Origin: Christensenella sp. UBA1431
GTDB lineage: Bacteria; Bacillota; Clostridia; Christensenellales; UBA1431
Length of the DNA: 10,280 nt
Reading direction: 5' to 3'
NCBI GenBank assembly: GCA_002329665.1
Contig: DCTV01000072.1
Span: 5,234 to 15,513 of the forward strand
The notes beneath the pieces were generated by a model. It did no database searches. It was not told the DNA's origin and worked only from the letters and a program-made list of their open reading frames with translations. A program made the translations under genes and the position numbers. Below, piece by piece: positions 1 to 6,033 of the stretch (position 1 is the first letter of the stretch; each line of letters opens with the position of its first letter).

Positions 1-28
1 CCGCCTCTACGGCGGGCGAAAGAATTCG

Positions 29-57
29 AAAAAACCCTTCTTTGGCGGTTAAACCGC
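29..57 (-). terminator. Possible weak terminator after the holin gene
   Basis: On the minus strand a small stem (GCGGT/ACCGC, 45-57) follows the holin stop by 13 bases. About 10 bases later comes a run of six T (34-29). The gap between stem and T run is longer than usual. A second weak 4-bp stem (AACC/GGTT) sits right against the T run, so this is only a candidate. Confidence 0.25.
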
Positions 58-70
58 AGGCTAAAGCGGA

Positions 71-352
71 TCACCGTTTCTTTTTCGGTTTCTTCAGACC
101 GCTTTTTATCACCGCCTTTTTCCATATCTGGTTGCCGTAGACCGCCGCGCCCGTTATAAGGACCCCGTGAATCGCGGATTCCACGCTCCAGCCCAGCAGC
201 GACATCGTCCCCAGCACGCCGGGGACGAGCAAAACGACGGGGATGAGCCAGCGCGGCACGGCGGGCACGGACCTGATGATCCTGCCGATGACGACGAGAG
301 CGGGGATCAGCGCCACCGCTTTATCGGTGAGAGATGAAAACAGCTCTTGCAT
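71..352 (-). CDS. Small phage-type holin-like membrane protein
   Basis: Predicted 93-residue integral membrane protein. Three hydrophobic stretches are visible (about residues 12-27, 34-55 and 59-76), followed by a strongly basic tail ending KKPKKKR. Size, helix layout and the motif ITGAAVYGNQIWKK near the third helix fit the Gram-positive holin group called Phage_holin_5_2 (A118-like). Holins form membrane holes that let an endolysin reach the wall; that is family knowledge, not seen here. The start is the ATG at 352: a GGAG at 363-366 lies 10 bases upstream, whereas the longer reading frame opening at 391 has no such site. The gene is transcribed leftward, away from trpB. Any lysin partner would lie beyond the left edge, and nothing else phage-like is in the window, so this may be a domesticated or sporulation-related copy or a prophage edge. 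The family call is from memory of the motif. Confidence 0.72.
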   Translation of the reverse strand: MQELFSSLTDKAVALIPALVVIGRIIRSVPAVPRWLIPVVLLVPGVLGTMSLLGWSVESAIHGVLITGAAVYGNQIWKKAVIKSGLKKPKKKR

Positions 353-425
353 CCATATAACACTCCAAACCCCTTTCGGTCCGGAACGCACGCCAAACGA
401 GCATTCTGTTTTTGCGTCTGATGCC

Positions 426-431
426 AGTATA
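426..431 (-). promoter_or_regulatory. Possible -10 box for the holin gene
   Basis: The minus strand reads TATACT here, about 75 bases upstream of the holin start. No good -35 hexamer is found 16-18 bases further upstream. It is offered only as the best vegetative -10 candidate in the gap. Confidence 0.2.
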
Positions 432-480
432 TGTATGAAGCGCCGGCTTAGTGCATACTTTCACATTTCCGCCGTTTGTC

Positions 481-496
481 CCCGGCTTTGGCCGGG
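481..496. other. GC-rich hairpin between divergent genes
   Basis: Perfect 6-bp stem CCCGGC/GCCGGG with a TTTG loop. It lies between the holin gene (leftward) and the trpB promoter (rightward). Neither side is followed by a T run, so it is not an ordinary intrinsic terminator. Its role is unknown. Confidence 0.4.
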
Positions 497-520
497 AACT
501 TCTCTGGATGAATATATAGG

Positions 521-549
521 TTGACATCGCCGCCTTTTTTTCATATGCT
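521..549 (+). promoter_or_regulatory. Sigma-A type promoter of the trpB-like gene
   Basis: A perfect -35 box TTGACA (521-526), a 17-base spacer and the -10 box TATGCT (544-549, four of six consensus bases). Transcription should begin near 556, giving a leader of about 65 bases. An overlapping TATAGT at 549-554 is at a poorer distance (22 bases). Confidence 0.8.
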
Positions 550-557
550 ATAGTAGG

Positions 558-575
558 TGCAGAAAATCGTCTGCA
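558..575 (+). promoter_or_regulatory. Leader hairpin of the trpB-like mRNA
   Basis: A 6-bp perfect stem TGCAGA/TCTGCA around a six-base loop at the very 5' end of the predicted transcript. Bases of its loop and right arm (568-572, TCGTC) could instead pair with GACGA at 587-591, so two alternative folds exist. It may simply protect the 5' end. There is no T-box or leader peptide with Trp codons. Confidence 0.35.
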
Positions 576-605
576 TCGCGAGAAACGACGAGATTTGAAG
601 AGATG

Positions 606-612
606 AGAGGAG
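606..612 (+). promoter_or_regulatory. Ribosome site that fixes the trpB start
   Basis: AGAGGAG lies 8 bases before the ATG at 621. The in-frame ATG at 603 overlaps this region and has no site of its own, so 621 is the better start. Confidence 0.8.
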
Positions 613-620
613 TTATTATC

Positions 621-2006
621 ATGGCATCAACCAAGATTCCCAACCGCATCGTATTAACGGAAGACCAGATCCCGACGCAGTGGTACAACATCCGGGCCGA
701 TATGCCGGAGGACCACGACCCGTATCTGCACCCCGGCACCCTGCAGCCCGTCGGCCCCGACGACCTGACGCCCATCTTCGCAGAAGCGCTTTGCATGCAG
801 GAAGGGACCCCGGAGCGCTACATCGATATCCCGGGCCCTGTCCTCGATTATTTCAAGATGTACAGGCCTTCCCCGATGGTACGCGCCTACAGCCTCGAAA
901 AAGCGCTGGACACGCCGGCGCGCATCTACTACAAATACGAGGGAAACAACACTTCGGGAAGCCATAAGCTCAACACCGCCGTCGCGCAGGCTTACTACAA
1001 CAAGGCGCAGGGCATCAACCGTATGACCACCGAAACGGGCGCCGGCCAGTGGGGCACCGCCCTCGCGATGGCGTGCGCCTATTTCGATATGGACCTGACG
1101 GTTTTCATGGTCAAGTGCAGTTTCATGCAGAAGCCGTACCGGAAAGGCGTTATGGAAACCTACGGCGCGACCGTGTACGCGAGCCCGAGCGACCTCACCG
1201 ACAGCGGCCGCGCGGTGCTGAATGCCTATCCCGAGAATTCGGGCAGCCTGGGGACGGCCATCAGCGAGGCCGTCGAGACGGCCACCAGCACCCCCAACAC
1301 CCGCTACGGCCTGGGCTCGGTATTGAACCACGTGCTGCTGCACCAGTCCATCATCGGACTGGAAGCCAAGAAACAGCTGGATATGGTGGATGAGTATCCG
1401 GATTACGTCATCGGCTGTGCGGGCGGCGGCTCCAACCTCGGCGGCCTGATCGCGGGCTATATGCAGGACCGGCTGACCGGCAAGGGCAACCCGTACTTCA
1501 TCGCGGTCGAGCCCGCGGCGTGCCCGACGTTCACGCGCGGCAGATTCGCCTACGATTTCTGCGATGTCGGCCACGTGACGCCGCTTGCCAAAATGTTCAC
1601 GCTGGGCAACAGCTTTACCCCCGCCAGCATCCACGCGGGCGGCCTCAGGTACCACGGCATGTCCCCTATGCTTTGCAAGCTGTACAACGACGGCTTCCTC
1701 GACGAAGCGCGCGCCGTCTACCAGCGCGAAGTGTTCGAGGCGGCAACGCTGTTCGCCAAGCACGAGGCGATTTTGCCGGCCCCCGAGTCCGCGCACGCGA
1801 TACGCACAGCGATCGACGTGGCGCTCGAGTGCAAGGAACGGGGCGAAGCTAAGACGATCATGTTCGGGCTGACCGGAAACGGAACCTTCGACATCGGCGC
1901 GTACATGCAGTACCACGAAGGCAGCATGGACGATTTCGCGCCCAGCGACGAGGAACTCGAACAGGGCTTCGCTACGATCCCCAGCCTCCCCGGCATCCAG
2001 GAATAA
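621..2006 (+). CDS. trpB: TrpB2-type tryptophan synthase beta chain (TrpB-like PLP enzyme)
   Basis: A 461-residue fold-type II pyridoxal-phosphate enzyme that joins indole (or a related nucleophile) to serine or phosphoserine to give tryptophan. The PLP lysine is K116 in SGSHKLNTA. The indole-side loop reads GAGQWG (140-145), with W where TrpB1 has H, a mark of the longer TrpB2 branch. The phosphate-binding GGGSN is at 268-272, the ILPAPESAHA segment holding the conserved active-site Glu is near 384-393, and GLTGNG (416-421) replaces the TrpB1 SGRGDKD type loop. Length fits TrpB2 (about 420-460) rather than TrpB1 (about 400). The chosen ATG follows AGAGGAG by 8 bases; an in-frame ATG at 603 would add six residues. 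No trpA or other trp gene adjoins it. It has its own promoter, so it probably acts alone in indole salvage; TrpB2 proteins generally do not need TrpA. The true substrate cannot be read from sequence. Confidence 0.93.
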   Translation: MASTKIPNRIVLTEDQIPTQWYNIRADMPEDHDPYLHPGTLQPVGPDDLTPIFAEALCMQEGTPERYIDIPGPVLDYFKMYRPSPMVRAYSLEKALDTPARIYYKYEGNNTSGSHKLNTAVAQAYYNKAQGINRMTTETGAGQWGTALAMACAYFDMDLTVFMVKCSFMQKPYRKGVMETYGATVYASPSDLTDSGRAVLNAYPENSGSLGTAISEAVETATSTPNTRYGLGSVLNHVLLHQSIIGLEAKKQLDMVDEYPDYVIGCAGGGSNLGGLIAGYMQDRLTGKGNPYFIAVEPAACPTFTRGRFAYDFCDVGHVTPLAKMFTLGNSFTPASIHAGGLRYHGMSPMLCKLYNDGFLDEARAVYQREVFEAATLFAKHEAILPAPESAHAIRTAIDVALECKERGEAKTIMFGLTGNGTFDIGAYMQYHEGSMDDFAPSDEELEQGFATIPSLPGIQE

Positions 2007-2009
2007 ACA

Positions 2010-2025
2010 GAATACGAGAATACGA
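2010..2025 (+). repeat. Two tandem copies of GAATACGA
   Basis: Exact 8-bp direct duplication immediately after the trpB stop codon. Probably a slippage product; no function is suggested. Confidence 0.5.
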
Positions 2026-2028
2026 AAA

Positions 2029-2053
2029 GGCGGCCGTTATAATGACGGCCGCC
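2029..2053 (-). terminator. Hairpin with T-run on the minus strand
   Basis: Nine-bp perfect stem GGCGGCCGT/ACGGCCGCC with a 7-base loop. On the minus strand it is followed directly by TTTTCG, so it can end leftward transcripts from the serine hydrolase side. On the plus strand, 22 bases after the trpB stop, no T run follows, so it would at most protect the trpB mRNA 3' end. Confidence 0.55.
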
Positions 2054-2187
2054 CAGCTTGTCAAAAAAGCCTACTAGCAGGGGGTGTGGGGGATGCAATC
2101 CCCCGCTTTCAATCCAATCTGACGACATGTGCGTCAGATTGGCGGTTAAAATGCCGCCTAATAGCGGCATTTTAACCGCACAGAAAA
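2054..2187. repeat. Array of three perfect hairpins, repeat-like intergenic element
   Basis: Three inverted repeats follow one another with almost no spare bases: GGGGGAT/ATCCCCC (2088-2104, 3-base loop), CCAATCTGACG/CGTCAGATTGG (2114-2142, 11 bp, 7-base loop), and a 16-bp perfect stem starting GCGGTTAAAATG (2142-2157 with 2164-2179, 6-base loop). A G-rich unpaired stretch containing GCCTACTAGCAGGGGGTGTG lies at its left. No coding sequence is credible. It looks like a mobile or dispersed intergenic repeat of the kind seen in clostridial genomes, but copy number cannot be judged from one window. Confidence 0.5.
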
Positions 2188-2224
2188 CCGTCGACAAATC
2201 CCGAAGGGTTTGTCGACGGCCTTT
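2188..2224. terminator. Bidirectional terminator between convergent genes
   Basis: Stem CCGTCGACAAA (2188-2198) with TTTGTCGACGG (2209-2219), extended inward by CCC/GGG around a GAA loop with one bulged T: 14 pairs in all. The plus side continues CCTTTTCTTTA and the minus side continues TTTTCTG. It therefore can stop both the trpB transcript and the leftward serine hydrolase transcript. Confidence 0.8.
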
Positions 2225-2293
2225 TCTTTATGTCCGTGAATACGCGCGTGCCTGCGCCATTACACGGAGCAAATCACGAATTGCTTCGGGTTA

Positions 2294-3220
2294 TTATAAC
2301 TGCGGAAGCACCGTCTCCCAAACGGTGTCCAGTATGCCCTGTACGTCCGGTTCATCGGCAAGCGTCGCTATGACCGCGTTCCTGTCGGGCACCACTATCA
2401 CGAACTGGCCCAGCCTGCCGTACGCCCTGTATATGCCCGGATAGCGGCACATCCAGAACTGGTAGCCGTAGCCGTAAAGCTCGTCCTCGCCCTCGCCTAC
2501 GGGGCATATCTGGCTTGATTCTATTTGCTTTTTCGTGGCCGCTTCGACATAGTCCCCGGATACGACCCGCGACCCGCGGTATTCCCCGCCGCCAAGGTAG
2601 AGCACGCCGAGCTTGATCAGGTCGCCAAGGCGCATATAAAGGCCCGTCGGCGAAAACGTGTGGCCCATCGGGCAGTCAAGCCACCTGCACCAGGGGATAT
2701 CGAGGGGCTTGAATATCCTTTCATAAACGAAGTCCTGCAGCTTTGAGCCCGTGACTTTTTCCACCATGCAGCTTGCAAGGTAGGACGAGGCGTTGCTGTA
2801 GACGAACTTGCTTCCCGGTTCGTACACGAGCGGCTGCTCGAAAAAGTACCTGATCCAGTCGGTTTCCGTAAGCTGGAGGCGCTCTTTTTCCATGAGCAGC
2901 GCGCGATCGTGCCCGCTCGACATGGTGAGGAGGTGCTTTAGCGTGATCCGTTCGTAGCCGTCTGCGAGCCTGTCGGGCAGGTGTTCGCCGAACATTTCCG
3001 CCGGACGGTCCCCAAGCGAAAGCAGTCCTTCGTCCAGCGCGATGCCGGCTGCGGTGGAAATAAATCCTTTCCCCGCGGAATAAATGCAATGCGGGACATC
3101 TTCAGAGAACAGGAGCCTGCCCACCGTTTCCCCGTCCTGTATCACCTGGATGCCGTCGACCGACAGACCCCTTCTCCGTATGCCTTCTGCGAATGAATCC
3201 AGTACCATAGATAGACCCAC
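2294..3220 (-). CDS. Serine hydrolase of the class C beta-lactamase / DD-peptidase fold
   Basis: A 308-residue protein of the Beta-lactamase (PF00144) type. The nucleophile motif SxxK is S48-A-G-K51 in YSAGKGF. The second motif Y-S-N is Y141-S142-N143. The third motif is not the usual KTG/HTG; the matching segment reads AYGRLGQF (about 267-273), as in esterase-like members such as 6-aminohexanoate-dimer hydrolase relatives. There is no signal peptide or membrane segment, so the enzyme is probably cytoplasmic and unlikely to be a true antibiotic beta-lactamase or wall enzyme. An esterase, amidase or small-peptide hydrolase is more likely. The start is a GTG at 3220, preceded by AAAGGAAAGG at close spacing; an in-frame ATG at 3208 would shorten it by four residues. 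It has its own promoter and no obvious link to the genes beside it. The substrate is unknown. Confidence 0.88.
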   Translation of the reverse strand: MGLSMVLDSFAEGIRRRGLSVDGIQVIQDGETVGRLLFSEDVPHCIYSAGKGFISTAAGIALDEGLLSLGDRPAEMFGEHLPDRLADGYERITLKHLLTMSSGHDRALLMEKERLQLTETDWIRYFFEQPLVYEPGSKFVYSNASSYLASCMVEKVTGSKLQDFVYERIFKPLDIPWCRWLDCPMGHTFSPTGLYMRLGDLIKLGVLYLGGGEYRGSRVVSGDYVEAATKKQIESSQICPVGEGEDELYGYGYQFWMCRYPGIYRAYGRLGQFVIVVPDRNAVIATLADEPDVQGILDTVWETVLPQL

Positions 3221-3261
3221 GCCTTTCCTTTCGATGTCTCGTCCGCCTGCGCGTCCATTAC

Positions 3262-3290
3262 ATTATATACTGACAAAAGCCGGAAGTAAA
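3262..3290 (-). promoter_or_regulatory. Sigma-A promoter of the serine hydrolase gene
   Basis: On the minus strand TTTACT (3290-3285) is followed after 17 bases by a perfect TATAAT (3267-3262). The predicted start of transcription is near 3255, about 35 bases before the GTG start codon. Confidence 0.78.
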
Positions 3291-3297
3291 CGCTGCG

Positions 3298-3316
3298 GGC
3301 GGCCCGGGCGGCCGCC
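3298..3316 (-). terminator. GC-rich hairpin after the SorC regulator gene
   Basis: Seven-bp perfect stem GGCGGCC/GGCCGCC with a 5-base loop, 17 bases after the regulator stop codon. Only a loose T stretch (GTTTACTT) follows, and that stretch is also the -35 box of the next promoter. It is likely to mark the regulator mRNA end, but is not a classical terminator. Confidence 0.45.
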
Positions 3317-3333
3317 GGTGCCGGGAAACGCAA

Positions 3334-4251
3334 TCAGTCCGTTTTTTGGGCGAGCAGCGCCTTGGCCGTTTCCGTGTCGGTAATGAGAACGTTGATGAAT
3401 TTCCCCTTGAGCGCGCCTATGATGGGCTTGACCTTCTGCGCCCCGTAGGCCACGCCGATTCGCGATTTGATCCGCTTGAAATCCTCGAGGGGGATGCTCA
3501 TCACGCGCTTGTTGAATTCAGGATCGACCAGTTGACCTTCGATATTGATGAAGCGCATGATGACGTCTCCCACGCAGTTCTTGCTCTTAAGGACCTCGTA
3601 ATCCGCCTTGCTCAGGTACCCGGCGGTGAGCAGCATGTTTTCCTCGTTCAAAACGCCCACGCTCACCAGGGCGACGTTTAGCGCCGAAAACATCGCGCTT
3701 ATCTTCTTGTACTGGCTTTCTTCCCTGATGAGTTCCGCCAGGCTCGGATTGTCGACGATCGCGGGCGCGAAGAGGACGTACGCCTCCCCTCCGAAAACAT
3801 TGGCCAGCCTGACGGTCATGACGTCCGGCCGTATCGATGCGCTCGACGTGTTCATGCCGCCCATGAGCTGAACGACCCTGATGCCGCTTTTTTCCTTTGC
3901 GTGCGGGAGGCCCCGCAGTATCCCGGCTATCGTGGTGCTGCTGGCGACCCCTATGGTCCATCCGTCCTGCACGATGTCCTTGAGGTACGTCATGCAGGCG
4001 TTGCCGACATCGTTCCTGTCGGCAACGACGGCTTCTTTCAGACCGAACGCCACTTCCAGCTCGCTTTCGATTCTCACGTTGGAAAAATCCCGTATCTTGA
4101 TCTCGACGATGCCTTCGAGCAGCGCCTGCTTCAAAAGCCTGTTGACACGCTGCCGGGACATCCCGAATTTGTCGGCGACCTGTTGCTGATTGTATCCGAA
4201 ATTGTAATAATAATGCGCAACCTTGATCATATCGCGCTGGTTCAACGCCAT
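3334..4251 (-). CDS. SorC-family sugar-responsive transcriptional regulator
   Basis: A 305-residue DNA-binding regulator. The N-terminus (about 5-53) is a helix-turn-helix: the segment YNQQQVADKFGMSRQRVNRL (20-39) contains the turn and recognition helix. The remainder is the SorC sugar-binding domain (PF04198 type), with APAIVDNPSLAELI in the middle and, near the end, GALKGKFINVLITDTETAKALL, the characteristic phosphosugar-domain finish. Such proteins bind phosphorylated sugars and repress or activate polyol and pentose operons. The start is ATG 4251 because GGAGG (4258-4262) lies 6 bases before it; the TTG at 4257 abuts that site and is an unlikely start. It lies downstream of the kinase in the same direction but has a hairpin and its own promoter in between. 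It probably controls the dehydrogenase-kinase operon and itself. The inducer is unknown. Confidence 0.93.
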   Translation of the reverse strand: MALNQRDMIKVAHYYYNFGYNQQQVADKFGMSRQRVNRLLKQALLEGIVEIKIRDFSNVRIESELEVAFGLKEAVVADRNDVGNACMTYLKDIVQDGWTIGVASSTTIAGILRGLPHAKEKSGIRVVQLMGGMNTSSASIRPDVMTVRLANVFGGEAYVLFAPAIVDNPSLAELIREESQYKKISAMFSALNVALVSVGVLNEENMLLTAGYLSKADYEVLKSKNCVGDVIMRFINIEGQLVDPEFNKRVMSIPLEDFKRIKSRIGVAYGAQKVKPIIGALKGKFINVLITDTETAKALLAQKTD

Positions 4252-4257
4252 GGGCAA

Positions 4258-4262
4258 CCTCC
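4258..4262 (-). promoter_or_regulatory. Ribosome site that fixes the regulator start
   Basis: GGAGG on the minus strand, 6 bases before ATG 4251. It directly abuts the in-frame TTG at 4257, which argues against that upstream start. Confidence 0.8.
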
Positions 4263-4307
4263 GTTACAGCCGCTGCAATCTTGTTTATCTTAGTAAAATA
4301 CTGCAAT

Positions 4308-4339
4308 TTACATTTTATCAGCATAAGCCGCAATGTCAA
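4308..4339 (-). promoter_or_regulatory. Promoter of the SorC regulator gene
   Basis: Perfect TTGACA (4339-4334), a 16-base spacer, then TAAAAT (4317-4312) preceded by TGA, an extended -10. The -10 box lies inside TAAAATGTAA (4317-4308), a 10-mer that also occurs at the operon promoter near 7951-7960. An inverted AGTA/TACT pair at 4292-4302, just downstream of the start point, may be part of a regulator site. Confidence 0.78.
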
Positions 4340-4342
4340 CGA

Positions 4343-4365
4343 CAACGGCCATATATTGGCTGTTG
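4343..4365. promoter_or_regulatory. 23-bp dyad, candidate operator upstream of the regulator promoter
   Basis: Nine-base arms CAACGGCCA and TGGCTGTTG match with a single G/T difference around a TATAT centre. The centre is roughly 50 bases before the predicted start of regulator transcription. Length and symmetry suit a dimeric or tetrameric regulator, most simply the SorC protein itself. As RNA it could also form a hairpin. Confidence 0.45.
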
Positions 4366-4372
4366 AATAATG

Positions 4373-4415
4373 CTGAAGCGCGGGGCCCCGGCAACATCCG
4401 GGGCCCCCGCTTCAG
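4373..4415 (-). terminator. Long hairpin between kinase and regulator genes
   Basis: Eighteen paired bases (CTGAAGCG then GGGGCCCCGG against their complements) with one bulged C and the loop CAACAT. It begins 12 bases after the kinase stop. On the transcribed strand it is followed by CATTATTCAAC, only mildly T-rich. It is very stable and so likely to end, or at least weaken, transcription before the regulator gene. Confidence 0.65.
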
Positions 4416-4427
4416 GCAACAGGTTGG

Positions 4428-5978
4428 TTATCTGTTGACGTGTCTTACGGTTTCGTGGACCAGGTCGCGCAGCTGCGGCCACGTGTCGATATACTTCTGC
4501 ACGAAGAACTTGTACTCCTCGTGCCGTTCCATGTTGGGCTCATACACCTTGTCGAGCTTGACCATCTGCGCGGCCGCCTCCGGTATCGAGCCGTACACGC
4601 CCGCGGTGGTCGCCGCGACGATGGCGTCGCCCAGGCAGGCCTCTGCCTGCACTTCCTTCGTCGTGTAGAGCGGCTGCCCGCATACGTCGGCGTGGATCTG
4701 CATCCACACGGGGCTCTGCACGATCCCTCCGCAGGCCACGATCTTGTTGATCTTGTAACCCGCCTCGGCCATCGCGCGGAAGCAGTGTTCGGCGCCGTAG
4801 GCCACGCCCTCGTTGATCGCGCGGGCGATATGCGCCGGTCCGTGCAACAGGGAAAGGCCCCAGATCACTCCCCGGGCCAGCGAATCCGCGTAGGGCGTGC
4901 GGTTGCCCTGGAAATAATCGAGCAGGATCAGGCCTTCGGATCCCGGAGGAATCTCGGCGGCCTTCTCATCGATGACCGTGTACACGCTGACCCCCCGCTT
5001 CTTCGCTTCTTCCTCCCACTCCTTGGGCAGGAAGTTGTTCTTGAACCAGGTCTTGATGGAGCCCGTGGAGACCTGTCCGCCTTCCACCAGGCTCGTGCCG
5101 CGTATCACGCAGTTGGGATATGCGCCGTTGATTCCTTCGTTGTGGATTTCAATCGGGGAAAGGCCGAACAGCGGCGTGGACGAGCCGCCGATCATGGCCA
5201 TTCCGCCGGGCTCGACGACATTGATCCCGACCATGGCCGCGCAGGCGTCCAGCAGGCCCTCGCCCACCAGCGTTCCCTCTGCGAGCCCCAGGGTCTCGGC
5301 CGCTTCTTTCGTGACCGTCCCCTGGACCTCGGCGGCTGCCAGGACCTTTTCCGGGAATTTGTCCATGATGTCGCCCAGGCCGATCGCTTCATAGAAGTCC
5401 TTCTGGTATCCGCCCTGCGGTTCGTCATAGAACCAGCGCAACGCCGCTACGGACAGGTTGGCGTTGATGTTGCCCGTCAGTTTCCAGTGCAGCCAGTCGG
5501 TGTACTCGAAGACCACATCCGCCTTCTCCCAGTTCTGCGGCTCGTTCTCCTTGATCCACAGGCACTTGGGCACCAGGCTTTCGGCGGGCACCCCGGCCAT
5601 ATAGAACTTGATCATCCTGTGCTTCGTCTCGAAGATGCGCCTTGCCTGCTCCGCGGAGCGCACGTCCATCCACAGGATCGCCGGCCGGACCACTTTTCTG
5701 TCTTTGTCCAGTAAAACGACCGTGCTGGTCGTGCCGTCGCATGAGATCGCCTTGATGTCCTTGGCGTCCACTCCAGCCGCCTTGACGGCCTCCGGTACAG
5801 CTTCCTTCAATGCAGCCAGCCATTCGTCCGGGCTCTGTTCCGCCCAACCGCTCTTGGGGTAATAGGTGTTGTACTCCGATACTTTGCTTCCCAGATTGGT
5901 GCCTTCCTTGTCGAAAATCGTGACCCTTACGCTTCCCGTTCCTCCGTCAATGCCCATAAAATAAGGTGGTTTCGACAT
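4428..5978 (-). CDS. FGGY-family carbohydrate kinase (ketopentose/polyol kinase type)
   Basis: A 516-residue cytoplasmic sugar kinase that transfers phosphate from ATP to a sugar or sugar alcohol. The first phosphate-binding motif is MGIDGGTGSVRV (8-19). The segment DGTTSTVVLLDKDRK (81-95) followed by ILWMDVRS resembles ribulokinase-type members. The likely catalytic base is D244 in GLLDACAAMVG. LLDYFQGNRTPYAD (352-365) is the ribulokinase/pentulose-kinase version of the second signature, and ACGGIVQSPVWMQ (415-427) is the adenosine-binding loop. Length is normal for the family. ATG 5978 is preceded by AAAGGGG with an 8-base gap. It follows the short-chain dehydrogenase gene by 55 bases, so the two are probably co-transcribed. 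Substrate specificity (ribulose, xylulose, erythritol or another) cannot be assigned. Confidence 0.93.
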   Translation of the reverse strand: MSKPPYFMGIDGGTGSVRVTIFDKEGTNLGSKVSEYNTYYPKSGWAEQSPDEWLAALKEAVPEAVKAAGVDAKDIKAISCDGTTSTVVLLDKDRKVVRPAILWMDVRSAEQARRIFETKHRMIKFYMAGVPAESLVPKCLWIKENEPQNWEKADVVFEYTDWLHWKLTGNINANLSVAALRWFYDEPQGGYQKDFYEAIGLGDIMDKFPEKVLAAAEVQGTVTKEAAETLGLAEGTLVGEGLLDACAAMVGINVVEPGGMAMIGGSSTPLFGLSPIEIHNEGINGAYPNCVIRGTSLVEGGQVSTGSIKTWFKNNFLPKEWEEEAKKRGVSVYTVIDEKAAEIPPGSEGLILLDYFQGNRTPYADSLARGVIWGLSLLHGPAHIARAINEGVAYGAEHCFRAMAEAGYKINKIVACGGIVQSPVWMQIHADVCGQPLYTTKEVQAEACLGDAIVAATTAGVYGSIPEAAAQMVKLDKVYEPNMERHEEYKFFVQKYIDTWPQLRDLVHETVRHVNR

Positions 5979-6005
5979 GACTTTTGCCCCTTTCCTATTT
6001 GATGC

Positions 6006-6020
6006 TTTGGGTACCCCAAA
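6006..6020 (-). other. Small hairpin in the dehydrogenase-kinase gap
   Basis: Six-bp perfect stem TTTGGG/CCCAAA with a 3-base loop in the 55-base gap within the operon. No T run follows. It may be an mRNA processing or stability element, or chance. Confidence 0.3.
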
Positions 6021-6033
6021 ACGGCAATCTTTT

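Noticed and set aside
1..15. CCGCC/GGCGG hairpin at the left edge
   Set aside because: It is cut by the window boundary and has no T run or gene context; nothing can be said.
42..53. TTGGCGGTTAAA shared with 2139-2150 as a dispersed repeat
   Set aside because: A few identical 12-mers are expected by chance in 10 kb. The surroundings are only loosely similar (CCGC/GCGG arms), so this is not enough to call a repeat pair.
556..620. T-box or tryptophan attenuator before the trpB-like gene
   Set aside because: The leader is only about 65 bases, with no T-box sequence, no terminator and no run of Trp codons.
654..1916. 420-residue open frame on the minus strand
   Set aside because: It is wholly antisense to the trpB-like gene. 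Its composition (Arg, Ala, Val and His rich) is what GC-rich codon positions give when read backwards, and no family is recognisable.
4440..5714. 424-residue open frame on the plus strand
   Set aside because: Antisense shadow of the FGGY kinase gene, with the same reverse-reading composition and no motif.
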